Both the position numbers and the translations under genes were made by a program. The notes under the pieces are model-generated. The model was not told where the DNA came from, did no database searches, and worked only from the letters and a program-made list of their open reading frames with translations. Source: Homalodisca vitripennis (lineage: Eukaryota; Arthropoda; Insecta; Hemiptera; Cicadellidae). Taken from it: a stretch of DNA of 64,000 nt. Position 1 is the stretch's first letter. Each line of letters opens with the position of its first letter. Below are positions 1 to 10,165 of this stretch, piece by piece. The stretch lies in assembly GCF_021130785.1 (NCBI RefSeq), contig NC_060208.1:53235501-53299500 (forward strand), written 5' to 3'.

Positions 1-1369
1 CCAAAAGGGTTACTACAAAATCACTCAGCCGTACTCTGGGCCAAGATGCTGGAATTCTTCAAAAAATGAACACACGTATGTAAAACTCTATTTATTTAGT
101 TTAAAATAAATTTTTTGTGGTTTTGAGACTTTTAGAGATATTTAAGAGCCTAAGCCCAACAATATTATACATTTAAAAAAAAAAAGCATTTTTGGATCGG
201 TTAGGTTGAAAAAAAGAAACCCTTAAGGGGTTAAAAAATACATAAATATAACAAATTTCTACTTAATTTGATTAGAATAGTACTATCTTCAAAATAAAAC
301 AAAGAGTAAGTACTGTATATCATTTATGGTTACTTAGAAATAGGTACATAAAGTTAACAAATTAAAATTGTAAGTATAGGGATATCCCAGTCCCCTTAAA
401 TCACGAAAAGCTATTTTTATGTGATCAGAAGTTAAGACGTGATAAGTGAATACTTAGTACGTACATAAAAAGTTATGGTTATGTTAGTTTAGCTTATTTA
501 TTAAATTTGTTTGTTTTTTTTACACTATTTATTGGTTTGTTCAAAGTTTAATTTAATTTGTATGCAATACTTTAATTACAAATTTATTTTTATCTATCTG
601 GAAACCATATTCACGTTTATTAACTCTGGAACTGACAATCATTTTTCCCAAAATGGCAGGCACTTTTTGCGATTTTGAAAGGGTTTTATTTATTTTAATC
701 ACTGATCATTTATTTTTCAAGATACAGGATAAGTTAAAATGTTTTATTCGAAAAAGGTAATGTAGAATGTTTTATGGTAAAATATGAAAGCTTGGATCTT
801 TATCTTTAAATTTTTGCACGTTTTGCTTCAAATTAAAAAATAGACTTGCTGTGAGAGATCATATTCCAACATAATTAATGACTTAGTGCTACTTAAAAAT
901 GTACTTAATGAGTCAATAATCCCTTAAAGCCAGCTGCAGGATAAACCTATTGATATCATCCTACTGAACTTGACAATATATAGATTTAGGGAAAAATGAT
1001 ATAATAAATTTTAAAACATTAAAAGTTGAACTTCTTTTCTTGCAAGGTAGTAAGTAGGAAGTTATGGTTAGTTAAAATATACAGTAGGCTATTTGTTCGT
1101 CATTTTAAGTTGAATTTCCTACAAAACAGTAATTGCCGGAGGCATTCGTGATTGACCATCAAGAATTTTATTTTTTAGAGATATAGGTACTAGCCTATGC
1201 TGAAGGCCGGAGGCACTTGTGTCACACTGCTATGGAACTTTTGTTCTTCTGAGTAAATGAAAAAAAACCGTCTTTTATTTGGGTCAAATTCCCCTGATTT
1301 CAACATCGTTTTTTTACAAATTCAAAGGTGACATAATAGCTAACTACACCGGCAACCAATAGAAAGTTG
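1..1369. other. AT-rich intergenic DNA, no gene seen
   Basis: There is no reading frame of note on either strand and no repeat boundary that I can define. It is ordinary AT-rich intergenic or intronic DNA. Confidence 0.6.
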
Positions 1370-1942
1370 GGGTAGGGTATGATAAGCGGACCCAGTTTTT
1401 TATATCGAAATTGGCAAACGATATTACTTAACCATAGCCATCGATATAATCAATCGATACTAATTAATTATTTTAACGATTAATTAAATAATCTATATCA
1501 ATAGCTGTAAACACTTTCATGTAATTCTCTTAATGTAATATTTCAATTTTATTAACATTTGATTATTTAAAATGAGTCAATTTTATAAAACTATGCGACA
1601 TTGCTTTGGAAGATGATAAGACATGTTTTTCATGACTTCAACAAGTTGGACTCGAGCGGAAAAACCCATTATGTGAAATTTGTGGGAAAGAAACTAACTT
1701 AACTGTGAGAGGAGCAAATATGGTCGTCTTCAGTTTTACAAATTTTTATTATATAATAATTTGTTTGATCACTGTAAATATTAGATTCATACTTTAATTT
1801 AAAACATATGATTGTTATTGTGAACTATAGATATTTTATATCGATTGATAGCCTAGGATTTGAGATGCGAATATTAATTTAGGTATCGCGATGATTACAT
1901 TCTTCGATATAAAAAATCAGGTCTGCTTATCGTACCCTACTC
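1370..1942. mobile_element. hAT-type MITE with 8-bp target duplication
   Basis: The segment starts GGGTAGGGTATGATAAGC and ends in the near-perfect inverse, giving terminal inverted repeats of about 38 bp that run into TTTTTTATATCGAA. It is flanked by the identical octamer GAAAGTTG at 1362-1369 and 1943-1950. An 8-bp duplication with short inverted ends is the signature of hAT transposons. Around 1620-1710 a short stretch reads like the Cys-x2-Cys start of a BED zinc finger (CEICGKE), as found at the N-terminus of hAT transposases, so this is probably an internally deleted hAT rather than an unrelated MITE. No transposase catalytic domain remains. Confidence 0.85.
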
Positions 1943-1950
1943 GAAAGTTG

Positions 1951-4086
1951 ACTTAAAAGACCATGTGACGCACGTGAGCAATGAATATATTACTCCGTAC
2001 AAGAAAAGTAATTCCAGTTTTAATGTCCTATAACTTTGTTATTTGTCATTTCCACCCTTTGAAACCATACATTGTTTCAATTGTTTCATTCAGAGGGAAA
2101 ATTGCAATATGTTAATATTTTGCTGATCCAGCCGTTAACTTCACAATTACTCACCCAGTTCATTACACTGTCAGGTTGTCCCCCCTTAGAGAGTACCCAC
2201 TCCTAGTTACATGGTTAGTAGGAAATCCATCCTTGAAATAAACTTCGTCAAAAGATTTAAGCTACTAAACAAGTATTTATAAGCTACCAGCAGCTTCACA
2301 ACCCAGGGTAATAAATTTGACTCTTACTTCCATGTTGGGCTATTCTAAGGCTAACCTAGTTGGATAAATAGACTATAGACAAAACCCATAATATACTGTA
2401 CTTGACTATTAGAATGACACAAAAACCAAAAACGTACATCCAAAACTCATTAAAACTAACCTATGTTATTTAATTATTATAAAGTTTTGAATCTTGAACA
2501 AATAAAACTGCATCCAACCGATTTCACCTCACTGAATGACAATAGCCTAATCGTTATAAGATGCCCACGCCTATTGTCTACAAAAAATATAAGCTTATTA
2601 TAATCTATCTACGCGAATTAAGGATGTTAACGTTGTGATTTATTTATCTATGTAGCTTAAATACAAAATAATAAAAATATTAAAGCCTATTCACTTACCA
2701 AAGACGCTACGGATAACGCCGAAAAATGGCGACAGGAAGAATGTGAATCAGAAGCCACGAAATATGGAAGGAAGTGGAAAGGTTTAGTTTGGTTTGGTAT
2801 GCCGTGCCGTAGCCAATTAGCTGCTGCCTGCTGGTGGATCCAAGCGGAAGTTACAAGAAGAACACAAGTAGACAGAATCTAGTGATAATGTTTACCATAT
2901 AAAAAAGTGTTTATACAAATATAGGCTACATACTCAAATAACTTTTCTTACATTATATGTAGGTTTTGTACTAAGCGAGAGCAAAACCCTTCTCCAATAT
3001 TGATAAAGAATGTCGTTGTTTTTGTGTTTGCTTCCGTTACCGTATTTAACAAATAAAAAGAATCGAATTACTGATTCAAAATGTTGAATTCTGTCGTTAT
3101 TTTTTCTACAATTACAATAATTTATTTTGATGTTAGCGTTCAAAAGGTATCGAAGAACTTTATTTGTCACTGATCGTACAGAAATAGGCATCGCCATGAC
3201 AATATATTTAAATTAAAATGTCTAATACGAACGAGTACATGATTAAAATCGAAATACATTTGATAGAAATAATAAAATACTAACAACAGGAAAGTGTGGA
3301 CATCGCCTGATAATAGTTTAAACAAGTTATAAAATGTTATGGTATCGAGAAATTTGCATGTATGATTTAATATGGAGGTATCAATTTACAAAATCGTGAC
3401 CATGGAAAGGTATGTTCATTTTTTTTTCCTGAAAACTACAATTTTTCCTGAAAACAATAGTGAAGAAAAAATTCGTCGGCAACGAAAATCAAAGGAGTTA
3501 CGATTTTTTGAAATCCTCTGAAAACTCTGTTTTTGACAGTACCTCTGGCAATTTTACTGAAATGATGACGTTAATCCTGTCAACGATGCCTGCCCGCTGC
3601 GCAGTGCTGCGCACTGCTTGCTCTTTTAGAAAAAAAATTAACTCGAGCTTGCAAAAGTCGAATCCCAGATCACGTGATGCCCCTGATCCTTAACCCTTCA
3701 AGTGTTGTTCGACAAAATTTTGTCGGTTATTTTCCATCTTTAATGCAATAATGCCCGAAAGGCATCAATATAATACAATGATATACTTTCCCCCCAGTTT
3801 ATATGCACCTGTGATAATAACACTTGGCTATAAATGCCCAACCCATGAAAAAAAGTCCATTTTTCATGGTCACGGTATTGTAAATAAATACCAATATGGA
3901 ATATATAAAAATAGTAATTATAAACATCATATTTAAAAATTAATTGCAGTAAGTTTAAACAGATTTACAGTGACGACTGACCTATGCTGAGGAATGTCAA
4001 TAGATGTATTATCTGTCATTATAAGAATATATGTTCTTTATGTTTCCGAATTGCTTTTCATATATTCTTTGTAAGTGTATACGGTA
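1951..4086. other. Intergenic DNA with two small palindromes
   Basis: No convincing coding region. A perfect 16-bp palindrome, CGACAAAATTTTGTCG, lies at 3710-3725. A hairpin with a 10-bp stem (CCATGAAAAA against TTTTTCATGG) lies at 3843-3869. The block 2700-2880 is less AT-rich and includes a CCAAT-like site, but I cannot assign it a role. Confidence 0.5.
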
Positions 4087-4088
4087 TA

Positions 4089-5588
4089 CAGGGTGTACAT
4101 AAAGTCCTGCACGGGTATAATATTTTCTGAACGATAACAGATAAATCAACAAGATTTGGTACATCAATACTACACTTAAAAATCTACTTTTTGAAGGAAC
4201 TATGAGTTTTCTGTAATATCATGGGGACGTCCCGCAAGGAGTCGGAAGGAAATCTTAAATAGGAGCATAGGTCAATATGCACATCATTTTAAAGGACTTA
4301 TGTATCAGAGTTTAATGCCGCAAACCGCACTCAAAAAGATTGATCCAGTACAAAATGGCGGCTGTTCAAAGGTTTTACTTGGTTACATTTTATTAGTAGC
4401 CATAACCCCAGTAAAACAAAACTGCAACCAAACGAATACTGCAGCTAACTACTACATTATGCTTGTCAGTTGTACAGAAGTGAATTATGACGTTAGTTAT
4501 CTTCAAGGGTTACAAATTTGGTCCTAATATATTGATAACGGGGAAAACCTGATAACAGTAAGAATTAGAAATCTGTTATCTTTGGGTCGCAGTTAGGACT
4601 TTCCTATTAGCCAGTCTACTCATAGTAGGCTATTCTAGTTTTCTTGTTTTAGTAGTGCTGTCCATCCTTTCTATCAGTGCGCTTTAGTACAAAAGAGTTT
4701 GTCGTATTGCTTGTAGTTCTTCAACTACACTATGTCGCTTGACGAACGTGAACGTATAACACTTCTTATGATGGTTGGTTGGGGAAATAACAGACGATCA
4801 CACGAGGAAGCATGCCATTTATTTAATGACTACTTTCACGAGAGGCAGCCGAACATTTACTCTGAAAACATTCGGTAAGTAAACATATTTTTTAAATAAA
4901 ACATTTGAACAGCCGCCATTTCGTACTGGATCAATCTTTTTGAGTGCGGTTTGCGGCATTAAACTCTGCTAGATAAGCCCTTGGAATGATGTCCATATTG
5001 ACCTATGCGGGATGGACAGCACTACTAAAACAAGAAAACTAGAATAGCCTACCAGGAATAGACTGGCTAATAGGAAAGTCCTAACTGCGACCCAAAGATA
5101 ACAGATTTCTAATTGTTACTGTTATCAGGTTTTCCCCGTTATCAATATATTAGGACAAAATTTGTAACCCTTGAGGACAACTAACGTCATAATTCACTTC
5201 TGTACAACTGACAAGCATAATGTAGTAGTTAGCTGCAGTATTCGTTTGGTTGCAGTTTTGTTGTACTGGGGTTATGGCTACTAATAAAATGTAACCAAGT
5301 AAAACCTTTGAACAGCCGCCATTTTGTACTGGATCAATCTTTTTGAGTGCGGTTTGCGGCATTAAACTCTGCTAGATAAGCCCTTTAAAATGATGTGCAT
5401 ATTGACCTATGCTCCTATTTAAGATTTCCTTCCGACTCCTTGCGGGACGTCCCCATGATATTACAGAAAACTGATAGTTCCTTCAAAAAGTAGATTTTTA
5501 GGTGTAGTATTGATGTACCAAATCTTGTTGATTTATCTGTTATCGTTCAGAAAATATTATACCCGTGCAGGACTTTATGTACACCCTG
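4089..5588. mobile_element. Tc1/mariner-type element with very long inverted repeats
   Basis: Both ends are CAGGGTGTACATAAAGTCC and its inverse, each flanked by TA (4087-4088 and 5589-5590), the target duplication of the IS630-Tc1-mariner superfamily. The inverted arms are about 580 bp each (4089-4671 and about 5007-5588), so most of the element is a large palindrome. The central loop carries only the N-terminal helix-turn-helix part of a transposase (4732-4878) plus an extra partial copy of the right arm at 4908-5006. Without the DDE domain it cannot be autonomous. The long reading frames inside the arms are mirror copies of each other and are unlikely to be genes. Confidence 0.85.
4732..4878 (+). 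pseudogene. N-terminal fragment of mariner-type transposase
   Basis: A 48-codon frame begins MSLDERERITLLMM and continues with a GWGNNRRSHEEACHLFND-like stretch. This is the typical N-terminal helix-turn-helix opening of an insect mariner-like transposase family, and the degraded copy at 44961 begins the same way. The frame stops at TAA after the DNA-binding part, and the downstream sequence is TIR-derived, so the catalytic DDE region has been lost by deletion. It lies in the loop of the palindromic element 4089-5588. ATG at 4732 is the natural start because the homologous opening begins exactly there. Confidence 0.75.
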
Positions 5589-5610
5589 TATATATATATA
5601 TATATATATA
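5589..5610. repeat. (TA)n tract at the mariner/Polinton junction
   Basis: Twenty-two bases of pure TA lie between the last base of the mariner element and the first base of the Polinton. They include the TA duplication of the former and the TATATA duplication of the latter. Confidence 0.9.
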
Positions 5611-5628
5611 AGTAGATATGAATATGAG

Positions 5629-5890
5629 GGTTCTAGGACACTTTTGGGACAGACAGAAAATCAAGGGAAAATACTGTTTAAAGGACAATAAAACGAATCT
5701 GTAAAATCAAACAGTATGGCGGTTCTAGCGCACTTTTGGGACAGACAGAAAATCAAGGGAAAATACTGTTTAAAGGACAATAAACGAATCTGTAAAATCA
5801 AACAGTAAGGCGGTTCTAGCTCACTTTTGGGACAGACGGTAAATCAATGAAAAATACTGTTTAAAGGACAATAAACGAATCTGTAACTCA
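5629..5890. repeat. Subterminal tandem repeats, left end (3 copies of ~92 bp)
   Basis: Three copies begin at 5629, 5721 and 5812, each opening GGTTCTAG and containing ACTTTTGGGACAGAC and TTTAAAGGACAATAAA. The first two are nearly identical; the third is diverged and truncated. The right end has four inverted counterparts. Confidence 0.9.
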
Positions 5891-5969
5891 CGAATGAAAA
5901 ATTACCGAATCTATAGCTGTTTGCTTCTACTTTCTTGAGCTGTCAAATCAATCTATTTTGAAATGTCTG

Positions 5970-6298
5970 CTACGACGAAAAATCTTCTACTCTACAAAAT
6001 TGATAGTAAACACAGTCTTTATCTTTAATAGTCTTCTTTCCAGTAACAACCAAGTGTAATTTTTCATTTTTGTTTAATTCTTTAATCTTTTTCTCATCCA
6101 AAACAGTCAAAAATCTGTTCGGCAAGTGTACTTTACAATCTTCCAACTCGGCAATTATTGTAAACCCGAATTTATCTTTCATTTTCTCCAAAATTCAAGA
6201 TTCTATGTTTCTTCTTCCTTTCTTCCAATTCATTTAACTTCTTATACACTTTAAACATACCATTCTCCAATATCATTTAACTCTTTCAAGAACTCCAT
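5970..6298 (-). pseudogene. Small gene inside the left terminal repeat, frameshifted
   Basis: The start is ATG at 6298, preceded by TCTA-N5-ATGG. The first frame closes after 15 codons. After apparent single-base shifts the reading continues in a Lys/Glu-rich helical stretch and then a frame containing KDKFGFTIIAELED and VVTGKKTIKDKD, ending at 5970. An inverted homologue lies at the other end (22064-22380). In that copy the N-terminal half is intact and the C-terminal half is broken, the opposite of this copy. The intact product would be about 105 residues with a charged helical N-terminus and a beta-rich C-terminus. I do not recognise the family. Its position suggests it has been copied along with the terminus. 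Confidence 0.6.
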
Positions 6299-6307
6299 TT
6301 AAATAGA
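6295..6307 (-). promoter_or_regulatory. TCTA start-codon motif
   Basis: TCTATTTAAATGG before the left-end terminal gene, the same as at the ATPase gene. Confidence 0.65.
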
Positions 6308-6422
6308 AAAAAATTTAAAGACGGAAAAAATGAAATTTGCTAACAATCACTCGAGAAGTCGAGGGAATTGCCAACATCTTCATTGTTTGACGAGGTTCTT
6401 CATTTTACTTTCTCCAAATGTA

Positions 6423-6823
6423 CTATAAAATCATCGAGGATTTCTGGCTTAAAATCGTAGACAAATTCAACATCCAGATAAATGAAAAAAATACAGGTAA
6501 TATCTTTTCATAATAAACGTGTGTATCGATACCTACAAACCTAATGTATTCTTTGAAAAGGAAAATAATTTTGTCAATGGTTCCAAGAGATAAGTAAAAA
6601 CTTTTATTCTGTTTTCTAAATTCTGTAACAAATTTTGTTTGCTTCTTGTCTCCATATTGCAATTTTGTAAGCAGATTATTCAAATGTGTAGTTTATTTCG
6701 AAATTTCTTAGGTTTAGGTCTTTCGTACAAAATTAAATTACAATCTCTACAAACTAAATATTTTTTATCAATAATTTCTCCTCTATTATATCACTTGTAA
6801 CAGTTGGCATTATACTCTTCCAT
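6423..6823 (-). pseudogene. Degraded small Polinton gene(s), unknown function
   Basis: ATG at 6823 lies in the same AT-rich TTTAAATGG context as other Polinton genes. The frame shows a Cys-x-x-stop followed by a VCRDCN pair, as if a zinc-ribbon cysteine codon TGT had become TGA after about ten codons. A further open stretch in another frame (6683-6423, no ATG) follows without recognisable motifs. This may be one broken zinc-binding gene or two overlapping remnants. The link to the zinc-finger genes at 16145-16894 is only a suggestion. Confidence 0.35.
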
Positions 6824-6979
6824 TTAAACAAAAAGATTTTTTTATAAATGGAGATTATGGAAACTAACTCTGCCGAGATATAAATTTTTCAGCGCAAATG
6901 TTTGTGTTTACATTTCTACAACAGAGATAAATAGAAATCATTTTATTTTTATTATTCAACTATTTAGGATATTTTGTCT

Positions 6980-7111
6980 ATGATTACAAAGATTATTCCG
7001 GAAGAAAATCGAGATTTTTCATCAGCGAAAGAGTATATTTTTGAAGTTTTAGAAGGAATGAAAGAGAATAATATGAACATCATCAATTATTGTAAAATAC
7101 AAAATGAATGA
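6980..7111 (+). CDS. Short plus-strand ORF truncated at the SINE-like insertion
   Basis: The frame opens ATGATTACAAAG, is preceded by GTCTATG (a TCTA overlapping the start), and runs 43 codons rich in Glu, Asn and Ile to a TGA at 7111. The SINE-like block begins at about this point, so the natural 3' end of the gene is probably lost or displaced. No family is recognised. The composition matches other Polinton genes. Confidence 0.35.
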   Translation: MITKIIPEENRDFSSAKEYIFEVLEGMKENNMNIINYCKIQNE

Positions 7112-7680
7112 TTGTGTCTTTGGTGTAGTGTTGTTAGTGTGCGTGTTTGCGCTATGGGAATCACATCACATTCAACTTCTACGGTGTCTATTGTTTAGAG
7201 ACTTGGCCTGCACTGCTACTGTCCAACCAAGTTAATGGCTAGGAGCTGTAATTCGGGTCTTAGACTCTGGAATTTTTTTGTTCCCAAGTCTCATTTTTTT
7301 CTTTGGTAACTACTGTGTAGAAAGTTGATGGAGAGATTCAATTAGGGAATTTGTGTCGGGTGTTTTGTAAGTGTAATGTTGTATTAATGAACGATGTGAA
7401 TGATGAATGTAATGAACGAATTAAGGAAGAGAAGGAATTAAGGAATGAAAGTGGAAAGGTGAGGAAGCAAATGGCGCGCCAACCACAGTTGTCATTACTC
7501 GGCTTGTTCTATAGTCATTACACTATGGCCACTCGTGTAAAGACTTGTCCCCAACCACTGAACGACAACCATGTCTTCCTCAATAAAAAAGCGCGCCTGA
7601 AGCTCTGGGATTTGAACCCAGAACCTCAGGCTTTGAAGGCAAGCGTCTTTACCAACTGAGCTACGGAGAGTCTCGAAAGT
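7112..7680 (-). mobile_element. tRNA-derived SINE-like insertion in the Polinton
   Basis: Read on the minus strand from about 7669, the sequence has a pol III A box (TAGCTCAGTTGG) and a B box (GGTTCAAATCC) enclosed by an intact T-arm stem (CTGGG/CCCAG), like a tRNA gene. The acceptor stem does not close, so this is not a functional tRNA. It fits the head of a tRNA-derived SINE. The body would extend to lower coordinates; the boundary near 7112 is inferred from the break in Polinton-like coding DNA, and no clear target duplication was found. The plus-strand ORF at 7351-7659 is a shadow of this element. Confidence 0.6.
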
Positions 7681-8247
7681 TATAAGCTATATCTCTGCTA
7701 TATAAGTTGTTCAATTAGGAGTGCTAGTTTACAAGTTTATTAATAATTTTATATTTCAAAAAACCACTCAACCGATTTTAATGAAATTTGGTACACATAT
7801 AGTAAATACTTAACTCTTTCGACTTAACTTATCCATAAGGGTGAAATCATCCCCTATTTCTTAATATTCATAAAAAAATAAAAAAAATTATCAGAAAAAT
7901 CTGAAACTTCAAAAACAAGCGAGTTCAACTTAAAATTTCATGAAAATAACAAAATTTTCAAAAACTAACCCCAATCATCCCTTATCTTAAAACTCTTATA
8001 TCTCGAGAACTATTGGAGCTTTTTTTGCTGAAATTTGGTATATAGGATCATAAATATTAAAGTATTTTTTAAAATCATAACTTCCGGTCCAACCCTTAAG
8101 ATGACCTTGGAATAGTTTTTTGTTAATATCATCCCATTTTTTAAGATATTCTTTTGAAATTAAAAATGAATACTTATATCAATGTCTTTAACAATTCTGT
8201 AAAGTTTTAAAATTATCCGATGAATAATAGTGAAAATAACGTGATTT
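7681..8247. repeat. AT-rich repeat-like insertion of unknown class
   Basis: There is no gene. The segment contains two copies of a phrase like GAAATTTGGTA followed by TA-rich sequence (about 7788 and 8032) and CCGATTTTAATGAAATTTGG, a wording common in insect repeats. It lies between the SINE-like insertion and the 3' end of the capsid gene. Confidence 0.35.
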
Positions 8248-9451
8248 TTACTGAATTTCTCTAATATCGTTCTTAATCACATCATAGGCTAAAAATTTCT
8301 CAGAAACCACAACCACATAACAAATCGCGTTTGTAAACAGCTTTTTGAAAATCCATATTGATAATTATATCGTTCTTTGAACCAGAAATATTTGTCAAAC
8401 TCTTTGTTGTATCAATGACATAAATAGGTCTATTCGCTAAAAATTCTTTAGGATTGTAATACATTTCCTTATTATTACAGTAAACTTTCTTAAAATCTTG
8501 ATACATCTGATACAATGATTCTGAAAAGACCCTCCGAAATGTTTAAATTTTGTAATTCATCTGGATAATAAGAACCGTTCAATTTTACTCTGATATTTTT
8601 TACATCCAAACTATCAAACTTTGAAGGATTTTTTCTTGATTATTCTGTCTATCTGTTTGAAAACCTATGTATAACGAACTTGGGATTGAAGATATTTCTA
8701 TAAATATTTGTGATATCGAACGAATAAGTTGTTCCGGAAATACCTTTTTGTTCAATACATTGCCAATCTAGAAATTTAAACATAATGTTTTGACTTTTTG
8801 TAATTTCATCAATCAACCTTATTTTACTCGTGATTTTTATAATCAATCATTGGAACTCTAATAAAAAAATCTGTAATTGTTATTTTTCCATCAACAGGCA
8901 TAACATTTCCAGTTGCAGTCTTCAGAATCACATCATCGTCTTCTGCTCTTATAAAACTTAGATAAAATCCTCCTTTATAGATCGGAATAGTAACATTTTC
9001 AAAAAATCCTAATCCAAAATGAGATAAATTTCCAGCTGCTTCAAAAACACCAAATTTAAAATCTGATTCAAAGCCATTAGAAGTTTGAGAAATAACATCA
9101 CTTTTTGAATACGAAATAGTTTCCTTTAATTGTGCTTAATTTGGCCACAGTTTTCGACTTCTTCTATCAATTTATTGTGTTTTCTTACTTCAATCTTAGA
9201 AAATAAAAACGGTATAAAATTATCGATTAATCTAACATTATCAGTTCCAAGATATGCTTGACCATCTTGTTTTGTGTTAAAGTTCCAGAAATATAAAAAC
9301 TGGAAGTTAGACGAGCAAAAGTTATCTCCAAAAATCAATATTAAACTCAGTTTCTTTTATTCGGTTCATTCAAATGTTGTTTACTAATTGGATAGAAATT
9401 TTTAAACTCCGCCCTTTCAATATCACTAGCATATTTTCTGTAGTCCGCCAT
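8248..9451 (-). pseudogene. MCP: Major capsid protein candidate (double jelly-roll type)
   Basis: The gene spans about 1.2 kb (about 400 codons). It starts at ATG 9451 (context TCTT-N5-ATGG) and ends at TAA 8248, and is split into about five frame segments by single-base shifts. Visible segments include a Gly-rich LGTDNVRLIDNF stretch followed by a predicted strand IEVRKHNK, and later FDITNIYRN, KVYCNNKEMYYNP and RPIYVIDTTKS. The order and character of these blocks, beta-rich with a late PxxVID-like strand and a hydrophobic terminal strand, agree with hexon-like major capsid proteins of Polintons and adintoviruses. It would assemble pseudohexameric capsomers. I recognise the family by pattern only; a fold search is needed to confirm it. 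No intact protein can be made from this copy. Confidence 0.65.
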
Positions 9452-9574
9452 TTAATAAGAGAAAATTTAGAAATTTTAAACATCATGTATCATTTTTTTC
9501 ATCGATCTAATGTACGTTTTTATAAGAAAAAGATATAAATTTTAGTAAAATAATTAAAAAGATTAGAGTCATTT

Positions 9575-9977
9575 TTAATGATCTACTTCGTCATATTCAG
9601 GATTCTCTTCCTTAAATTTTGCGATCTCGGTCACATATTTCAATAAAATCTGCACAGGATAGTAACCGCTATCTATAATATTGTTTCCAATCAACTGTAT
9701 CTTTATTTTCATCCCAAAAACTTTTATACTCAAGTGTTGATAGAGACAAAGAACAGACATATGATCTTTTAATTGATAATGTATATTTTCTTGAATGAAC
9801 TCTGATGATAAAGTTTGATATTTAGCAATGTTATACCAATTCAATTTGTTTACGTATAATCTCATCATATCTTCGGATAATTCATATTTTTGAGAAATGT
9901 CATCCCAATGTTCTTTTTTTCAAATCTCTTTCGTGTTCATTATAAAAAGATCGAAAGCACTGTAATGTCCCCGCCAT
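9575..9977 (-). pseudogene. Small protein with a YQTLSSEFI-type motif, frameshifted
   Basis: ATG at 9977 starts a frame that shifts after about 24 codons. The rest is an open stretch ending at 9575 (residues rich in Asp, Glu, Tyr). It contains NWYNIAKYQTLSSEFIQEN, similar to the W-x(n)-YQxLSExFI repeats in some phage and large DNA virus proteins of unknown function, and ends in an acidic DEVDH tail. It lies between the zinc-ribbon gene and the capsid gene in the same orientation. The function is unknown. Confidence 0.45.
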
Positions 9978-10005
9978 CTCTATTTATTAAGAAAAAATTT
10001 CAAAA

Positions 10006-10150
10006 TCAAGTTTTTATAAATTGGCTCTTTTTAGTGTTACATTCAGCACATTTTCCAGATATTCTCTTAACTCCATTGATGTTTGCATAGTATTTTATAT
10101 CATTTGTTGCAGGTTTTTTCTTTACATCTCACACAATATATGAGCGCCAT
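10006..10150 (-). pseudogene. Small zinc-ribbon protein (DUF5679-like)
   Basis: The gene starts at ATG 10150 (ATTATATAAATGG context) and ends near 10006. The N-terminal part shows CVRCKEKT. After an apparent one-base shift, GKCAECNTKKSQFIKT follows, giving two CxxC knuckles about 25 residues apart. This pattern, with the conserved C-terminal TKKSxFI, matches the DUF5679 zinc ribbon of Polintons, adintoviruses and other large DNA viruses. The integrase gene at 17929 has the same kind of module at its N-terminus. The length of 145 nt is not a multiple of three, so this copy is broken. Confidence 0.6.
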
Positions 10151-10165
10151 TTATATAATGGAAAA

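Larger units (their letters stand above)
5611..6298. repeat. Left extended terminal inverted repeat of the Polinton
   Basis: The terminal part is closely inverted relative to 22840-22939. Similarity continues, less perfectly, through the subterminal repeats and the small terminal gene to the region around 6298, matched by about 22060-22939 on the right. The two arms differ in repeat number and by indels, so the extended repeat is diverged rather than homogenised. Confidence 0.8.

Noticed and set aside
3690..3725. piggyBac-like terminus (TTAA followed by CCCTTCAAGTG)
   Set aside because: No inverted partner with a second TTAA was found nearby. The match is short.
4300..5362. Two mirror-image 70-75 codon frames
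   Set aside because: They are the two inverted arms of the mariner palindrome, not genes.
7588..7669. Functional tRNA gene on the minus strand
   Set aside because: A and B boxes and the T stem are present but the acceptor stem does not pair. A SINE head fits better.
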